Assembly: GCA_944321085.1 (NCBI GenBank)
Contig: CALUJY010000011.1
Location: 25,684-89,683, forward strand
From: an uncultured Barnesiella sp.
GTDB lineage: Bacteria; Bacteroidota; Bacteroidia; Bacteroidales; Barnesiellaceae_A
Direction: 5' to 3'
DNA: 64,000 nt
How positions within the stretch are numbered: position 1 is the stretch's first letter; every line of letters begins with the position of its first letter. Shown in pieces: positions 37,173 through 47,600 of the stretch. The notes under the pieces were generated by a model. The model saw nothing but the letters and a program-made list of their open reading frames with translations. It was not told where the DNA came from and searched no databases. A program made the position numbers and the translations under genes.

Positions 37173-37178
37173 AAGGAG
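37173..37178 (+). promoter_or_regulatory. Strong Shine-Dalgarno site of the START-like gene
   Basis: AAGGAG six bases before the ATG at 37185. Most genes in this window lack such a site, so it decides this start over the in-frame codon at 37134. Confidence 0.6.
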
Positions 37179-37184
37179 TGTCCT

Positions 37185-37568
37185 ATGAATAAAGAGAAGT
37201 TTGTTATTGAATACGATTTCAAGAAAGTTTCGCCGTCATTATTGTGGACTTTTGTCAGCACAGCCGCAGGTCTGTCAGAATGGTTTGCCGACCAAGTGGA
37301 GCATCAAGAGAAAGAGTATACTTTTTATTGGAATAAAAGTCCCCAAGTCGCTCTGATGACAGCATCCCGTACGGGAGTTTATGTGCGCTTTCATTGGGAA
37401 GAAGATGTTAACGAGCGTTCGTTTTTCGAGATGCGCATAGAGTCTTCCGAGTTGACGGGTGCCACCATACTTGTTGTTACCGACTTTGCTGCCCCTGACG
37501 AAATTGAAGATGCCCGAGAGCTGTGGGATAACGAGGTGGAGCGATTGCGCCGCCGTTTAGGGTTGTAA
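37185..37568 (+). CDS. START-like/SRPBCC-fold domain protein
   Basis: 127 residues, a single AHSA1/START-like domain of the Bacteroidetes type: Val-Ile-Glu-Tyr-Asp-Phe near the start, Ala-Ala-Gly-Leu-Ser-Glu-Trp-Phe-Ala-Asp, Tyr-Thr-Phe-Tyr-Trp, and a C-terminal amphipathic helix with Leu-Trp-Asp-Asn-Glu-Val-Glu-Arg-Leu. Such proteins bind hydrophobic ligands or act as co-chaperones. The function here is unknown. It lies just upstream of, but separately from, the LptF/G-ribBA operon. Confidence 0.8.
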   Translation: MNKEKFVIEYDFKKVSPSLLWTFVSTAAGLSEWFADQVEHQEKEYTFYWNKSPQVALMTASRTGVYVRFHWEEDVNERSFFEMRIESSELTGATILVVTDFAAPDEIEDARELWDNEVERLRRRLGL

Positions 37569-37635
37569 TGGCGACCGTGTGCCGCTGTTCGAGAGATGGC
37601 GATTTCTTAATTAATATCTAAATGTGAAGATTGTC

Positions 37636-37667
37636 TTTGCAAGCTGACTATTTTGCGCTATTTTTGC
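37636..37667 (+). promoter_or_regulatory. Promoter of the lptG-like/ribBA/yigZ operon
   Basis: TTTG (37636-37639), a 19-base spacer, then TATTTTTGC (37659-37667), a full consensus match. The start is predicted near 37672, about 22 bases before the ATG at 37694. Confidence 0.72.
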
Positions 37668-37693
37668 ACATTCATTCATAATAGCGCCGCTTG

Positions 37694-39628
37694 ATGTTTC
37701 GTCCCAAAAGACTATATGGGTTCATGTTGCAGAGCTTCCTGCCTGTCTTTTTCATGACCTTTTTTATCTGCCTCTTCATCGTACTGATGCAGTTTTTGTG
37801 GAAGTACGTCGATGAGATGGTGGGTAAGGGTTTGGAAATATCGGTCTTGCTCGAACTTTTCTTTTACGCCGCCGTGACCATGGTGCCGTTGGCTTTGCCG
37901 CTCTCTATTCTGTTGGCATCGCTTATGACTTTCGGTAACTTGGGCGAGCGATTCGAGCTGCTTGCCATCAAGGCGGCCGGCGTATCCTTGCTGCACGTGA
38001 TGCGACCGCTTATATTCCTTGTCAGTGTGATTGCCGTACTTGCTTTCTTTTTCCAAAATGATGTCTTACCGCAGGCGCAGGTAAAGATGTGGACTCTCAT
38101 ATACTCTGTCAGGCAAAAGTCGCCCGAGCTGGATATTCCCGAGGGTGTGTTTTATGACGAGATAAGCGGATATAACCTCTATGTGAAGAAAAAAGACCGC
38201 GATACGGGATTCATGTATGATATGATGATTTATGACATGTCGAAAGGATTCGACAATGCCACTATCGTTTTGGCCGACTCCGGAAAGTTGCAGACGACTG
38301 CCGACAAAAAACATCTTGTACTTACGTTGTACGATGGCGAGTCGTTCGAAAACTTGCAGACAAACCGCACCAATACTTACAATAACATTCCGTATCGGCG
38401 GGAAACATTCTCATTCAAAGAGCTGCTTATTAATTTCGATGCCAACTTCAACCGTCTCGATGACGGCCTCATGCAGGGGCAGTACGTTGGGAAAAATTAT
38501 ACCGAACTGCGTACATCGATTGACTCCATGAATATTGTTGTAGATAGTTTGGGCGCCAATTATGCGTTGCGTCTGCGGGCATCGGGCTACTTTGGCATGA
38601 ATAAGAAAGAGCAAGACCGTCGCAGCCAAATGTCTTCTCAGCAGCAAGAGCAGGAAGATGCAGCCATGCAACAGGCGGCACAAAGTGTCAATCTTGATTC
38701 CTTGTTTCAAGGTGAGAACAACCAGCGGCGGCAACTCTATGTGGCGAGAGCATTGGAGCGGGCACAGACCTACAAAAACGATTACAATTTCAATTCCATG
38801 ACCGTGGCCGACAAGCGTTTTACGATACGTCGTCATGAGATAGAACTGATGAAGAAATTTACTCTTTCGTTGGCGTGCATTATCTTCTTTTTCATAGGTG
38901 CTCCGTTAGGTGCTATCATTCGTAAAGGCGGATTGGGCGTGCCTATCGTGGTGTCGGTGATATTGTTTATAATCTATTATATAATAGACAATACCGGTTA
39001 TAAAATGGCGCGTGACGGCGTGTGGCCGGTATGGCAGGGCATTTGGCTCAGCTCGGCGGTGTTGCTTCCGTTGGGCATATTTCTTACTTCACGTGCTACC
39101 AAAGACTCGGCCGTGCTCAACCTCGATGCTTATGCCGATTTCTTCCGACAGCTCCTTGGCAAAGCCGGGGTGCGCAAGGTAGAGCTCAAAGAGATTGTCC
39201 TTGCGCCCATGTCGCCTGTCGTTGCCGAGGAGAAAGCTCGTGCGCTTACCGATATGTGTCATACTTTCCTGCACGATAATACCAAACTCGGTTATGTGGC
39301 TTTCTGGACTAAGGGCTACGACATGCAGGCAATACAAAACCTCGCAACCACAACCAATTCGTTGGTGGAATATACCTCCGAAACGACCGACTGCATGGTG
39401 GCTACCAAACTGATGGATTATCCCGTCATTGTGCCCGAATGGATTTTGCATCCGGTACGTATCAAGTTGTTGGCTGTGGCCGTAATGGTGTTCTTCCCCG
39501 TAGGATTACCCCTCTATTGGATAGCCTCGCATCGCTATGCGCACTTGGTGACAGCTGTGACGACGATAATCGAAGCCGATAGCGATTTGATAGTCCTGTT
39601 GCAAAAGATGACTTCTGAAAATGAATAA
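37694..39628 (+). CDS. LptF/LptG-family (YjgP/YjgQ) permease with a C-terminal extension
   Basis: 644 residues from the ATG at 37694 (the codon before it is TTG). The N-terminus has the YjgP/YjgQ pattern: a helix at about 12-35, [20 protein letters not shown], and Asn-Leu-Gly-Glu-Arg-Phe-Glu-Leu, then a periplasmic beta-jellyroll (about 115-400) interrupted by a Gln/Glu-rich segment near 315-335. Three further helices (about 395-485) complete the LptF/G core, after which about 155 residues follow, with one or two more hydrophobic segments near 600. It would belong to the LPS-extracting LptBFG transporter. Confidence 0.87.
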   Translation: MFRPKRLYGFMLQSFLPVFFMTFFICLFIVLMQFLWKYVDEMVGKGLEISVLLELFFYAAVTMVPLALPLSILLASLMTFGNLGERFELLAIKAAGVSLLHVMRPLIFLVSVIAVLAFFFQNDVLPQAQVKMWTLIYSVRQKSPELDIPEGVFYDEISGYNLYVKKKDRDTGFMYDMMIYDMSKGFDNATIVLADSGKLQTTADKKHLVLTLYDGESFENLQTNRTNTYNNIPYRRETFSFKELLINFDANFNRLDDGLMQGQYVGKNYTELRTSIDSMNIVVDSLGANYALRLRASGYFGMNKKEQDRRSQMSSQQQEQEDAAMQQAAQSVNLDSLFQGENNQRRQLYVARALERAQTYKNDYNFNSMTVADKRFTIRRHEIELMKKFTLSLACIIFFFIGAPLGAIIRKGGLGVPIVVSVILFIIYYIIDNTGYKMARDGVWPVWQGIWLSSAVLLPLGIFLTSRATKDSAVLNLDAYADFFRQLLGKAGVRKVELKEIVLAPMSPVVAEEKARALTDMCHTFLHDNTKLGYVAFWTKGYDMQAIQNLATTTNSLVEYTSETTDCMVATKLMDYPVIVPEWILHPVRIKLLAVAVMVFFPVGLPLYWIASHRYAHLVTAVTTIIEADSDLIVLLQKMTSENE

Positions 39629-39642
39629 AACGATATATAGTT

Positions 39643-40866
39643 ATGGATAACGAAAAAATCAAGCTCAATACTATTGAAGAGGCGATAGAAGAGTTTCGTC
39701 AAGGAAACTTTGTGATTGTCATTGACGACGAAGACCGTGAGAACGAAGGCGACTTTATCATAGCGGCAGAGAAAATCACTCCCGAGAAGGTAAATTTCAT
39801 GCTTACCGTGGGACGCGGCGTACTGTGCGCGCCTATTACCGAGGAGCGTTGTTTGGAGTTGGAACTGAACATGCAGGTGCTCGATAACACCTCGCTGTTG
39901 GGCACTCCCTTTACCGTAACGGTCGACCGCATAGGAGCCGGTTGCACTACCGGCGTCTCCATGTCCGACCGCGCTACCACCATACGCTCTCTTGCCGACC
40001 CGTCGATGAAACCCTCCGACTTCGGGCGACCCGGGCATGTCAATCCTCTCAGAGCTCGTTCGCGTGGTGTATTGGTTCGTGCCGGGCATACCGAGGCTGC
40101 TGTCGACTTGGCTCGGTTGGCAGGGCTGTATCCCGCTGCTGCATTGATTGAAATCATCAACGAAGACGGTACCATGGCGCGTATGCCCGAGTTGCGGAAG
40201 ATAGCCGACAAGTATAATCTGAAATTTGTCTCTATTCGCGACCTCATTGCCTATCGCTTGAATCAGGAAGCCATCGTAGAGCGCGGCGAAGAGGTGAATA
40301 TGCCTACCGCATACGGCGATTTCAGGCTTATACCTTTCCGTCAGATTTCGAACGGAGCCGAGCATATAGCCCTTATCAAAGGCTCGTGGGAGCCTGACGA
40401 GCCCATATTGGTACGCATGCACTCGTCGTGCATGACGGGCGACATCTTCGGCTCGAAACGATGCGATTGCGGCGAGCAGCTTCACGAGGCGATGCGTGCC
40501 ATCGATGCTGCCGGAAAAGGAGTGTTGGTGTATATGAGTCAGGAAGGACGCGGCATAGGCCTGATGAACAAGATACGTGCCTACAAATTGCAAGAGAACG
40601 GCTTCGATACGGTCGATGCCAACCTTCACCTCGGTTTCAAAGCCGATGAGCGTACCTATGGCGTGGGCGCCTCTATACTCAGGGAGCTGGGCGTGCGCAA
40701 CATCCGTCTCATGACCAACAATCCCATGAAACGCATAGGACTCGAAGGTTATGGCATCAGTATCGTAGAAAACGTACCCATCGAGGTGAAACCTAATAGA
40801 TATAACGCCGAATACCTGCATACCAAAAAAGAACGCATGGGGCACGACTTGCACGAAGTAGACTGA
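39643..40866 (+). CDS. ribBA: Bifunctional 3,4-dihydroxy-2-butanone-4-phosphate synthase / GTP cyclohydrolase II
   Basis: 407 residues. The RibB half (about 1-205) has [10 protein letters not shown] and Gly-His-Thr-Glu-Ala. The RibA half (about 206-402) has the zinc cysteines in Ser-Ser-Cys-Met-Thr-Gly-Asp and Arg-Cys-Asp-Cys-Gly, plus Gln-Glu-Gly-Arg-Gly-Ile-Gly-Leu and Thr-Asn-Asn-Pro. It provides both entry reactions of riboflavin synthesis. Fourteen bases separate it from the permease gene and one base from yigZ. Confidence 0.97.
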   Translation: MDNEKIKLNTIEEAIEEFRQGNFVIVIDDEDRENEGDFIIAAEKITPEKVNFMLTVGRGVLCAPITEERCLELELNMQVLDNTSLLGTPFTVTVDRIGAGCTTGVSMSDRATTIRSLADPSMKPSDFGRPGHVNPLRARSRGVLVRAGHTEAAVDLARLAGLYPAAALIEIINEDGTMARMPELRKIADKYNLKFVSIRDLIAYRLNQEAIVERGEEVNMPTAYGDFRLIPFRQISNGAEHIALIKGSWEPDEPILVRMHSSCMTGDIFGSKRCDCGEQLHEAMRAIDAAGKGVLVYMSQEGRGIGLMNKIRAYKLQENGFDTVDANLHLGFKADERTYGVGASILRELGVRNIRLMTNNPMKRIGLEGYGISIVENVPIEVKPNRYNAEYLHTKKERMGHDLHEVD

Positions 40867-40867
40867 C

Positions 40868-41497
40868 ATGTCGGATACTTACCTCACCATAGAGGCTCCC
40901 GGCGAAGGGCTCTATAAAGAGAAGATGAGCCGGTTCATCTCATTCGCTGTGCCGGTGGTTACGGTCGATGAGGCGCTTGCCTGTGTAGAAAAGTATCGTA
41001 AAGAGTACTACGATGCCCGGCATGTATGTTGGGCTTATATGATAGGCGCCGACCGCAAGTGCTTCCGCAGCAATGATAACGGCGAGCCTTCGGGAACGGC
41101 AGGAAAACCTATCTTGGGACAAATCAACTCGGCCGGCCTTACCGACATCCTCATTGTCGTAATACGCTATTTCGGCGGTATCAAGTTGGGGACAGGCGGC
41201 CTTGTCGTGGCCTATCGTACCGCAGCTGCCGAGGCGATTGCAGCTTGCAAGATTGTGGAACGGCTTATAGAAGATTGTGTGAAGATTCGTTTCGAGTATC
41301 CTCTTATGAATGAGGTAATGCGTATTGTCAAAGAAGAGCAGGTTACGGTTGTTGCACAGTCGTTCGAGATGGATTGCGAGATGACTCTCAGACAACGACG
41401 CATGGCAATGCCCCGATTGCGTGAGCGGCTCGATAACCTGCGCGCGGTTACATGGCTTATCGACGACCCTACCGCCGAGGACGATATGCCTGCATAA
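40868..41497 (+). CDS. yigZ: YigZ/IMPACT-family protein
   Basis: 209 residues. The UPF0029 N-terminal domain contains Lys-Met-Ser-Arg-Phe-Ile-Ser-Phe, Asp-Asn-Gly-Glu-Pro-Ser-Gly-Thr-Ala-Gly-Lys-Pro-Ile-Leu and Val-Ile-Arg-Tyr-Phe-Gly-Gly-Ile-Lys-Leu-Gly-Thr-Gly-Gly, all IMPACT signatures; the small DUF1949 ferredoxin-like domain follows (about 135-200). The cellular role in bacteria is unclear. It is the last gene of the permease-ribBA operon. A CCGAT/ATCGG hairpin near 41600 in the convergent gap is too weak to call as a terminator. Confidence 0.92.
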   Translation: MSDTYLTIEAPGEGLYKEKMSRFISFAVPVVTVDEALACVEKYRKEYYDARHVCWAYMIGADRKCFRSNDNGEPSGTAGKPILGQINSAGLTDILIVVIRYFGGIKLGTGGLVVAYRTAAAEAIAACKIVERLIEDCVKIRFEYPLMNEVMRIVKEEQVTVVAQSFEMDCEMTLRQRRMAMPRLRERLDNLRAVTWLIDDPTAEDDMPA

Positions 41498-41641
41498 GTT
41501 GTTACTGTCGTATCTGTGCAAGAAGCAGCGAAGGGGGCGAGGGGGATACTGAAAGGCTCGTGTTTATGGTCTTGTATGGAATATAGATTACGAAATGGAG
41601 TATGAAACCGATTTATCCTATATCGGCATTATCTCTGTCGG

Positions 41642-42346
41642 CTATAAAATAAGCGATACCTCCGACAGTAAGTGTATCGTGTGTTGCGGTGCATCGCCGA
41701 CGTATCCTTTGTTGTAACGGTCGAAGTAAATTTGTCCCCATCCCGCATGGGCAGCACCCATGATGTCGGCGTCATAGTTGTCGCCGATCATGATAGTTGT
41801 CGCTGCGTCGCCGCCTGTAACCTGCAAGGCGTGGTCGAAGATGCGGCGGTCGGGTTTGGTGATACCTATTTCGTCGGAGAGAACTATACGCGAAAAGAAT
41901 TGTGCTATCTTCCCGGCTTGCAACTTGCGAGCCTGTACTTCGGCAAATCCGTTGCTCAGAATATACAACCGGTAACCTTTCCCTTGTAAATCGCTAAGCA
42001 TTTCGTAGGCCTGTGGTACGAGTCGGGTCTGTTGCGAGAGAGTCTCCAAATAATATTTGTTGAGGTGTGCGGCAAGTTGGTTTTGGGGGTCGGCATATCC
42101 GGCTTCGCGCAGTGGATAGGCGAACCGTTCTACGATAAGGTAGTCGCGAGTTATCTTTCCGTGGTGATATAAATCCCATAACTCGGCGTTTTTGTCATAA
42201 TACAGACGGCTGAACAAGTCGTAATCGGCAAAAATGTTGCGGAGGTGTAAATCGTCGAAAGTTTTTGCCAATGCCACGTGTGAATTGGTATTGAAATCCC
42301 ATATCGTGTCGTCGAGGTCGATAAAAATATGGCTGTATTTTTTCAT
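41642..42346 (-). CDS. HAD-superfamily hydrolase, YjjG-like (noncanonical pyrimidine nucleotidase type)
   Basis: 234 residues from the ATG at 42346, opening Phe-Ile-Asp10-Leu-Asp12-Asp-Thr-Ile-Trp-Asp, the YjjG version of HAD motif I. Motif II is Ile-Leu-Ser-Asn-Gly-Phe, motif III Lys in Thr-Lys-Pro-Asp, and motif IV Ile-Gly-Asp-Asn-Tyr-Asp-Ala-Asp. YjjG dephosphorylates damaged or unusual pyrimidine nucleotides; that assignment here is by family. Its promoter is the second copy of the 41-bp repeat, whose -7 box ends eight bases before the ATG, so the message may be nearly leaderless. Confidence 0.88.
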   Translation of the reverse strand: MKKYSHIFIDLDDTIWDFNTNSHVALAKTFDDLHLRNIFADYDLFSRLYYDKNAELWDLYHHGKITRDYLIVERFAYPLREAGYADPQNQLAAHLNKYYLETLSQQTRLVPQAYEMLSDLQGKGYRLYILSNGFAEVQARKLQAGKIAQFFSRIVLSDEIGITKPDRRIFDHALQVTGGDAATTIMIGDNYDADIMGAAHAGWGQIYFDRYNKGYVGDAPQHTIHLLSEVSLIL

Positions 42347-42352
42347 AACGGT

Positions 42353-42393
42353 TGCAAAGATAGTGCAAGGCGAGAGCAAAAAGAAATAAAGCA
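42353..42393 (-). repeat. 41-bp promoter repeat, copy 2 (upstream of the YjjG-like gene)
   Basis: Identical over 41 bases to 23689-23729. Its -7 box TATCTTTGC is at 42354-42362 on the minus strand. Both copies keep the same orientation relative to the HAD gene they precede, but lie at different distances from the start codon (8 and 17 bases). Confidence 0.9.
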
Positions 42394-42534
42394 TAGCTTA
42401 AATTTCTTTTGCCGAGCCGCGGCCTATTTATGAAAAGGTAATGTATGTAAGGGTACAGCAAAGCGAAATGTGGATAAGCCCTTTTTTCGCTGGATTGCCC
42501 CTGTGTGACGCGTAATTCGCTGTATGTTCTTCTC

Positions 42535-43407
42535 TCAACGTTCGCGATATTGCATGGGCGACATGCCGGTGTGCCGTTTGAAAAATTTCGAGAACGAAGC
42601 AATATCGGCAAAATGCAAGGCATCGGCAATTTGTTGTATTTGGGTTTCCTCTCTCGAAATGAGCCCTATAGCTTCTATAATAAGTTCTTCGCTGATAATT
42701 TCATAGAGCGTTTTTCCGGTCGTGTCTTTTACTACACGTCCCAAATGCTTCGATGAAAGGTTGAGCTGCGAAGCGTAAAAGTTTATTTCGTGCTGCTCCT
42801 TGCAATTTTTGCGTACAAGGTCAATAAAACGAAATGTGATAATATCTTGTTTGCGTAAATAGTAATCGTTGTTATGAGGAATGATATGCTTGCCGAATAT
42901 ATCGCCGATTTCATACATAAGATTGATAAACAGATTATTGGTAATTTCTTTGAAGAAAATGTGCTCTTTGCGTGCGATGTGCGACTGCAAGATGGAGAGG
43001 TTAAGGCGAAGCACTTGTGCATCGGTAGCAGTAATCTGTATGGCTGGTTGGAAAGAGATACGGTAAAAATAGGTACGTGGCAACATTCGAATGTTTTGGA
43101 TGACCTCGCGCAAAAAATTCTGGTTGGCAAAAAGACAATAGAACGAGAGGTCGGGCGAGCCTTCGATAAAACGGAATGTTTTATCGTTGGTAATATCGGC
43201 AAAAGTATTTTTTTTGAATATATGCTCTTTATGATTGATAGACAGCTTGATATATCCCTTTATAATGAGTAGGAATGTATGTGCCCCCGAGATGGAAATA
43301 TTGTTGAATTGCGATATGCTGTTACCGTTATATATGATTAATTGCTGGGAAATTTGTATTTTTGCATCGAACAACGTGAAAAGTTGCTGAAAAGAGGTTT
43401 GCTTCAT
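42535..43407 (-). CDS. AraC-family transcriptional regulator
   Basis: 290 residues. An N-terminal cupin-like sensor region (about 1-175) is followed by two helix-turn-helix motifs (about 190-290): Phe-Tyr-Ala-Ser-Gln-Leu-Asn-Leu-Ser-Ser-Lys-His-Leu-Gly-Arg and Ile-Ala-Asp-Ala-Leu-His-Phe-Ala-Asp-Ile-Ala-Ser-Phe-Ser-Lys-Phe-Phe-Lys-Arg, ending Gly-Met-Ser-Pro-Met-Gln-Tyr-Arg. It is divergent from the RND efflux operon across a 176-base gap and is the obvious candidate regulator of that pump. Confidence 0.93.
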   Translation of the reverse strand: MKQTSFQQLFTLFDAKIQISQQLIIYNGNSISQFNNISISGAHTFLLIIKGYIKLSINHKEHIFKKNTFADITNDKTFRFIEGSPDLSFYCLFANQNFLREVIQNIRMLPRTYFYRISFQPAIQITATDAQVLRLNLSILQSHIARKEHIFFKEITNNLFINLMYEIGDIFGKHIIPHNNDYYLRKQDIITFRFIDLVRKNCKEQHEINFYASQLNLSSKHLGRVVKDTTGKTLYEIISEELIIEAIGLISREETQIQQIADALHFADIASFSKFFKRHTGMSPMQYRER

Positions 43408-43583
43408 TTCGAGTTCTCATTTTGGTTGTTAGTATGTCTCTCTTAGACAATAAAAAGGGTAAAACGATTAATTGTTATATGTGAAATAATCAAAAATGTC
43501 TTTTTGGGCAAAATGTATGCGCGATTGATGCAAAATCGGAATAAGAAAAAAACGCTTATTTTGCGTGTTAAAAAAATAGGACT
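43408..43583. promoter_or_regulatory. Divergent regulatory region of the AraC gene and the RND operon
   Basis: A/T-rich 176-base gap. A weak TATTTTGC box (43557-43564) on the plus strand, 19 bases before the adaptor ATG, may be the -7 element. I found no clear operator for the AraC protein and no consensus minus-strand promoter. Confidence 0.4.
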
Positions 43584-44687
43584 ATGAAGTTAAAAGAGTT
43601 AATTGTATTATCGGCTTGTTTATTGCTGTTCGCAGGCTGTAAACAAGAAACGAGGCAGGTTGTAGACAATGGGTATAATTTGATGGAATTAGGAACATCC
43701 GACAGGGAATTGTCGGTGAAATATTCCACTTCATTGCAAGGTAGGCAAGATGTTGAAATCAGGCCGCAGGTGAGCGGTACTATTACGCAAGTGCTTGTAA
43801 AAGAGGGAGCGAAAGTGCGTAAGGGACAAACTTTGTTTGTTATTGACCCCGTTCCTTATGAAGCTGCATTGCAGACCGCAAAAGCAGCTGTTGCTACGGC
43901 CGAGGCAAATGTGGCAACAGCCGAATTGAATCTCGAAGGACGTCAGCAACTCTTTGACCAACAGGTTATTTCGGACTTTGAGTTGCGTACTTCACAAAAC
44001 AACCTCCGTACTGCCGAGGCTGCTTTGGAGCAAGCACGTGCACAAGAGGTAAATGCAGCCAACAGCCTTTCTTATACCAATGTGACAAGTCCCGTCGATG
44101 GTGTCGCCGGTATCACGTCGTACCGTGTAGGTGCATTGGTAAGCTCTTCTATTACGCAACCTTTGGTAAATGTATCTGACAACTCGGTTGTGTATGCATA
44201 TTTCTCTATGGGCGAGAAACAAGTACTGTCTCTTACCCGCCAATACGGTTCGTTGCAGAACGCACTCGATTCGATGCCTCCCGTTGTGTTGCAGCTCAAC
44301 GATGGTTCGCTTTATGAGACAAAAGGTAAAATTGACGTTATCAGCGGTATCGTCGATAATCAAACGGGAGCCGTGAGCCTTCGTGCCGTATTCGATAACA
44401 AAGACGGTCGTCTCATGAGTGGCGGTTCGGCCAACGTAATCATACCTTATGTAAAGAAAGATTGTATTGTTATCCCGCAAGAAGCAACTTTCGAGATACA
44501 AGATAAAGTTTATGCCTACAAGGTTGTCGACGGTAAAGCCCAGTCGGTACAGTTGACAGTTTTTGAGATAAATAACGGGCGTGAATATATTGTAGAAAGC
44601 GGTTTGTCGGTAGGCGACGTGATTGTAGCCGAAGGAGCCGGATTGTTGAGAGAAGGTACTGTCGTTTCTAACCAAGAAGCAGAATAA
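43584..44687 (+). CDS. RND efflux periplasmic adaptor, lipoprotein (AcrA/MexA-like)
   Basis: 367 residues with a lipoprotein signal ending Leu-Phe-Ala-Gly-Cys19. Barrel-sandwich halves (Arg-Pro-Gln-Val-Ser-Gly-Thr-Ile; Val-Thr-Ser-Pro-Val-Asp-Gly-Val-Ala-Gly) flank an alanine-rich helical hairpin of about 60 residues (about 90-150). The beta-barrel contains Val-Tyr-Ala-Tyr-Phe-Ser-Met-Gly-Glu. It is anchored to the inner membrane and bridges the pump encoded two bases downstream with the outer-membrane channel. Confidence 0.94.
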   Translation: MKLKELIVLSACLLLFAGCKQETRQVVDNGYNLMELGTSDRELSVKYSTSLQGRQDVEIRPQVSGTITQVLVKEGAKVRKGQTLFVIDPVPYEAALQTAKAAVATAEANVATAELNLEGRQQLFDQQVISDFELRTSQNNLRTAEAALEQARAQEVNAANSLSYTNVTSPVDGVAGITSYRVGALVSSSITQPLVNVSDNSVVYAYFSMGEKQVLSLTRQYGSLQNALDSMPPVVLQLNDGSLYETKGKIDVISGIVDNQTGAVSLRAVFDNKDGRLMSGGSANVIIPYVKKDCIVIPQEATFEIQDKVYAYKVVDGKAQSVQLTVFEINNGREYIVESGLSVGDVIVAEGAGLLREGTVVSNQEAE

Positions 44688-44689
44688 GT

Positions 44690-47600
44690 ATGAATCTGAA
44701 AACATTTATAGACCGTCCGATATTGTCGATGGTCATTTCGGCCGTAATCCTTATGGCCGGTTTGATAGGTCTTTTTTCTTTGCCGATAGAACAATATCCC
44801 GATATTGCGCCGCCTACCATCAGTGTGTCAACTTCATACGCAGGTGCCAATGCCGAGACTGTGCAAAAATCGGTTATCGTACCTTTGGAAGAGGCTATCA
44901 ATGGTGTGGAGAACATGACATACATGACCTCTACGGCCACCAATACGGGTAGCGCACGTATCACGGTATATTTCGAGCAAGGTTCCGACCCCGATATGGC
45001 TGCCGTAAATGTGCAGAACCGTGTTTCTACGGCAACTTCGCTTTTGCCTGCCGAGGTAACGAGAGTGGGTGTGACCACGCAGAAACGTCAGACGAGTATG
45101 TTGAAGATTTTCGGATTGTGCAGTCCCGACAGCACTTATGACGAGAACTTCCTCACCAACTATCTGACTATCAACCTCCGTCCGCAAATCATGCGTATCG
45201 CCGGTGTGGGCGACGTGGATGTGATGGGTGGCGACTATGCTATGCGTGTATGGCTCAAACCCGATGTGATGGCACAATACGGTTTGGAGCCCAGCGATGT
45301 GACGGCTGCTCTCTCTGACCAAAATATAGAGTCGTCGGCCGGCTCTCTCGGCGAGGACTCGAAGAACGTATATCAATATACGTTGAAATATCGTGGCCGC
45401 TATGAGTTGCCCGAGGAGTTTGGCGAGATTGTTATCAAGTCATTTGACGATGGCCGTATATTGCGTCTCAAAGATGTTGCCGACATAGAGCTGGGGCGTG
45501 TGTCGTATGCTTATGCCGGTGGTATCAATGGTTGTCCCGGTGTATCGTGTATGATATATCAGATAGCAGGTTCTAACGCCAATGAAATTATAGAAAATAT
45601 AGATAAGTTCCTTGCCGAAAGCTCCAAGACGTTGCCCAAGGGTATGGAAATTGTCGAGTTGATGAATACCAAAGACTTTCTCGATGCCTCTATCAATGAG
45701 GTTATCAAGACCCTTATAGAGGCCATCATATTGGTGGTATTGGTCGTATATTTCTTCTTGCAGAATCCCCGTTCGACGCTTATACCTACCATAAGTATTT
45801 TCGTTTCGCTTATTGGTACGTTTGCTGCGCTCTATATTGCCGGATTTAGTATCAACTTGCTTACGCTTTTCGCTTTGGTGTTGGCCATCGGTACGATAGT
45901 CGATGATGCCATTATTGTGGTGGAAGCGGTGCAGGCAAGGTTCGATGCCGGATACCAGTCGCCATATAAGGCTACGGTCGATGCCATGAACGGTATCTCA
46001 TCGGCTATCGTTACCTCTACGTTGGTATTCATGGCAGTGTTCGTTCCTGTGTCGTTTATGGGTGGTACGTCGGGTGTATTCTACACGCAATTCGGTATCA
46101 CCATGGCCGTAGCCGTAGGTATTTCGGCTATCAATGCTCTTACCATGTCGCCGGCGTTATGTGCTTTGATATTGAAACCCAACGAGGTTGTCGAAGAGGG
46201 TAAGAAGCCCGAGTTCTCTACTCGTTTCCGTATGGCTTTCGATGCCGCATTCGGTAGAATATTGGAGAAATACAAGGCCGGTATTACCTATTTTATCCGT
46301 CACCGTTGGATTGCAGCCGGTCTTTTTGCAATTGCCTGCGTTGTACTGGTATTGCTGATGCGTTCGGCTAAGACAGGTCTTGTTCCCTCAGAAGATACGG
46401 GTGCCTTGTTCGTTTCTATCGATGCCGTTCCCGGTAGTACGTTGGCCGAAACCGACAAAATCATTGCCGAGGTAGAACACAGTATCGCCGACCTTCCTCA
46501 AATAAGGTCATACAACAAAGTAGCCGGTTTCGGTATGGGTTCGGGTAATGGTGCTTCGCACGGTATGTTTATTATCCGATTGACCGATTGGAGCGAACGT
46601 GAGGGTAAGGAAAATAGTGTCGAGGCTGTTACACAGATGATATATGAACGTACGGCACATATCAAGAATGCTCAGTTGTTCGTATTTGCACCGCCTATGA
46701 TTGCCGGTTACGGTACGGGTAACAGTTTCGAGTTTTCTATACAAGACCGCTCGGGTGGCGATATGGCTACTCTTTCGGAGATAACCAATAACTTCTTGCG
46801 TGAGCTTAACAAGCGTCCCGAGATACAACGTGCTTACACGGCATTCAGTAACAACTTCCCGCAGTATCGTATCGATATAGATGCTGCCCAGTGTATGCGT
46901 GCCGGTGTATCTACCGAGCAAGTGCTCTCGGTACTTACGGGATATTTTGGTAGCTCGTATGTATCTAACTTCAACCGTTTCTCGAAACTCTACCGCGTTA
47001 TCATACAAGCCCCGTCGGATTACCGCAAAGACTTGAAGGCGCTTGATAATGTATATGTAAAGGCCGCCGGCGGTATGGCACCCGTGAGCCAGTTTGTCAC
47101 TCTTACGAAAACGTATGGTGCCGAGTCGTTAGCTCGTTTCAACATGTTCTCGTCTATCAGTGTCAACGGTATGCCTGCCGACGGTTACAGTTCGGGCGAT
47201 GCCATCAATGCCATCAAGGAAGTGGCAGCACAGACCTTGCCCGTGGGTTACGGCTATGAGTTTAGCGGTATGACGCGTGAGGAGGCTCAGATGGCAGGTT
47301 CCAACAGTACGGTGATGATATATGGCGTGTGTGTATTGCTTATTTACCTCATCTTGTGTGCCCTCTATGAGAGCTTGTTCGTTCCGTTTGCCGTCATATT
47401 GTCGGTACCTTTCGGATTGATGGGTAGCTTCCTTTTTGCACGCATTTGGGGTATCGAGAATAACATTTACCTGCAAACGGGATTGATTATGTTGATAGGT
47501 CTGTTGTCGAAGACGGCCATCTTGCTTACCGAGTATGCAACCGTAGCGCGCGAGAAGGGAATGTCGCTCACCGATGCTGCCATAGAGGCTGCCTCCGTGC

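Noticed and set aside
39535..40869. 444-codon open frame on the minus strand opposite ribBA
   Set aside because: It mirrors a clearly recognisable RibBA protein; its translation shows no known motif, and long antisense frames are common with this codon usage.
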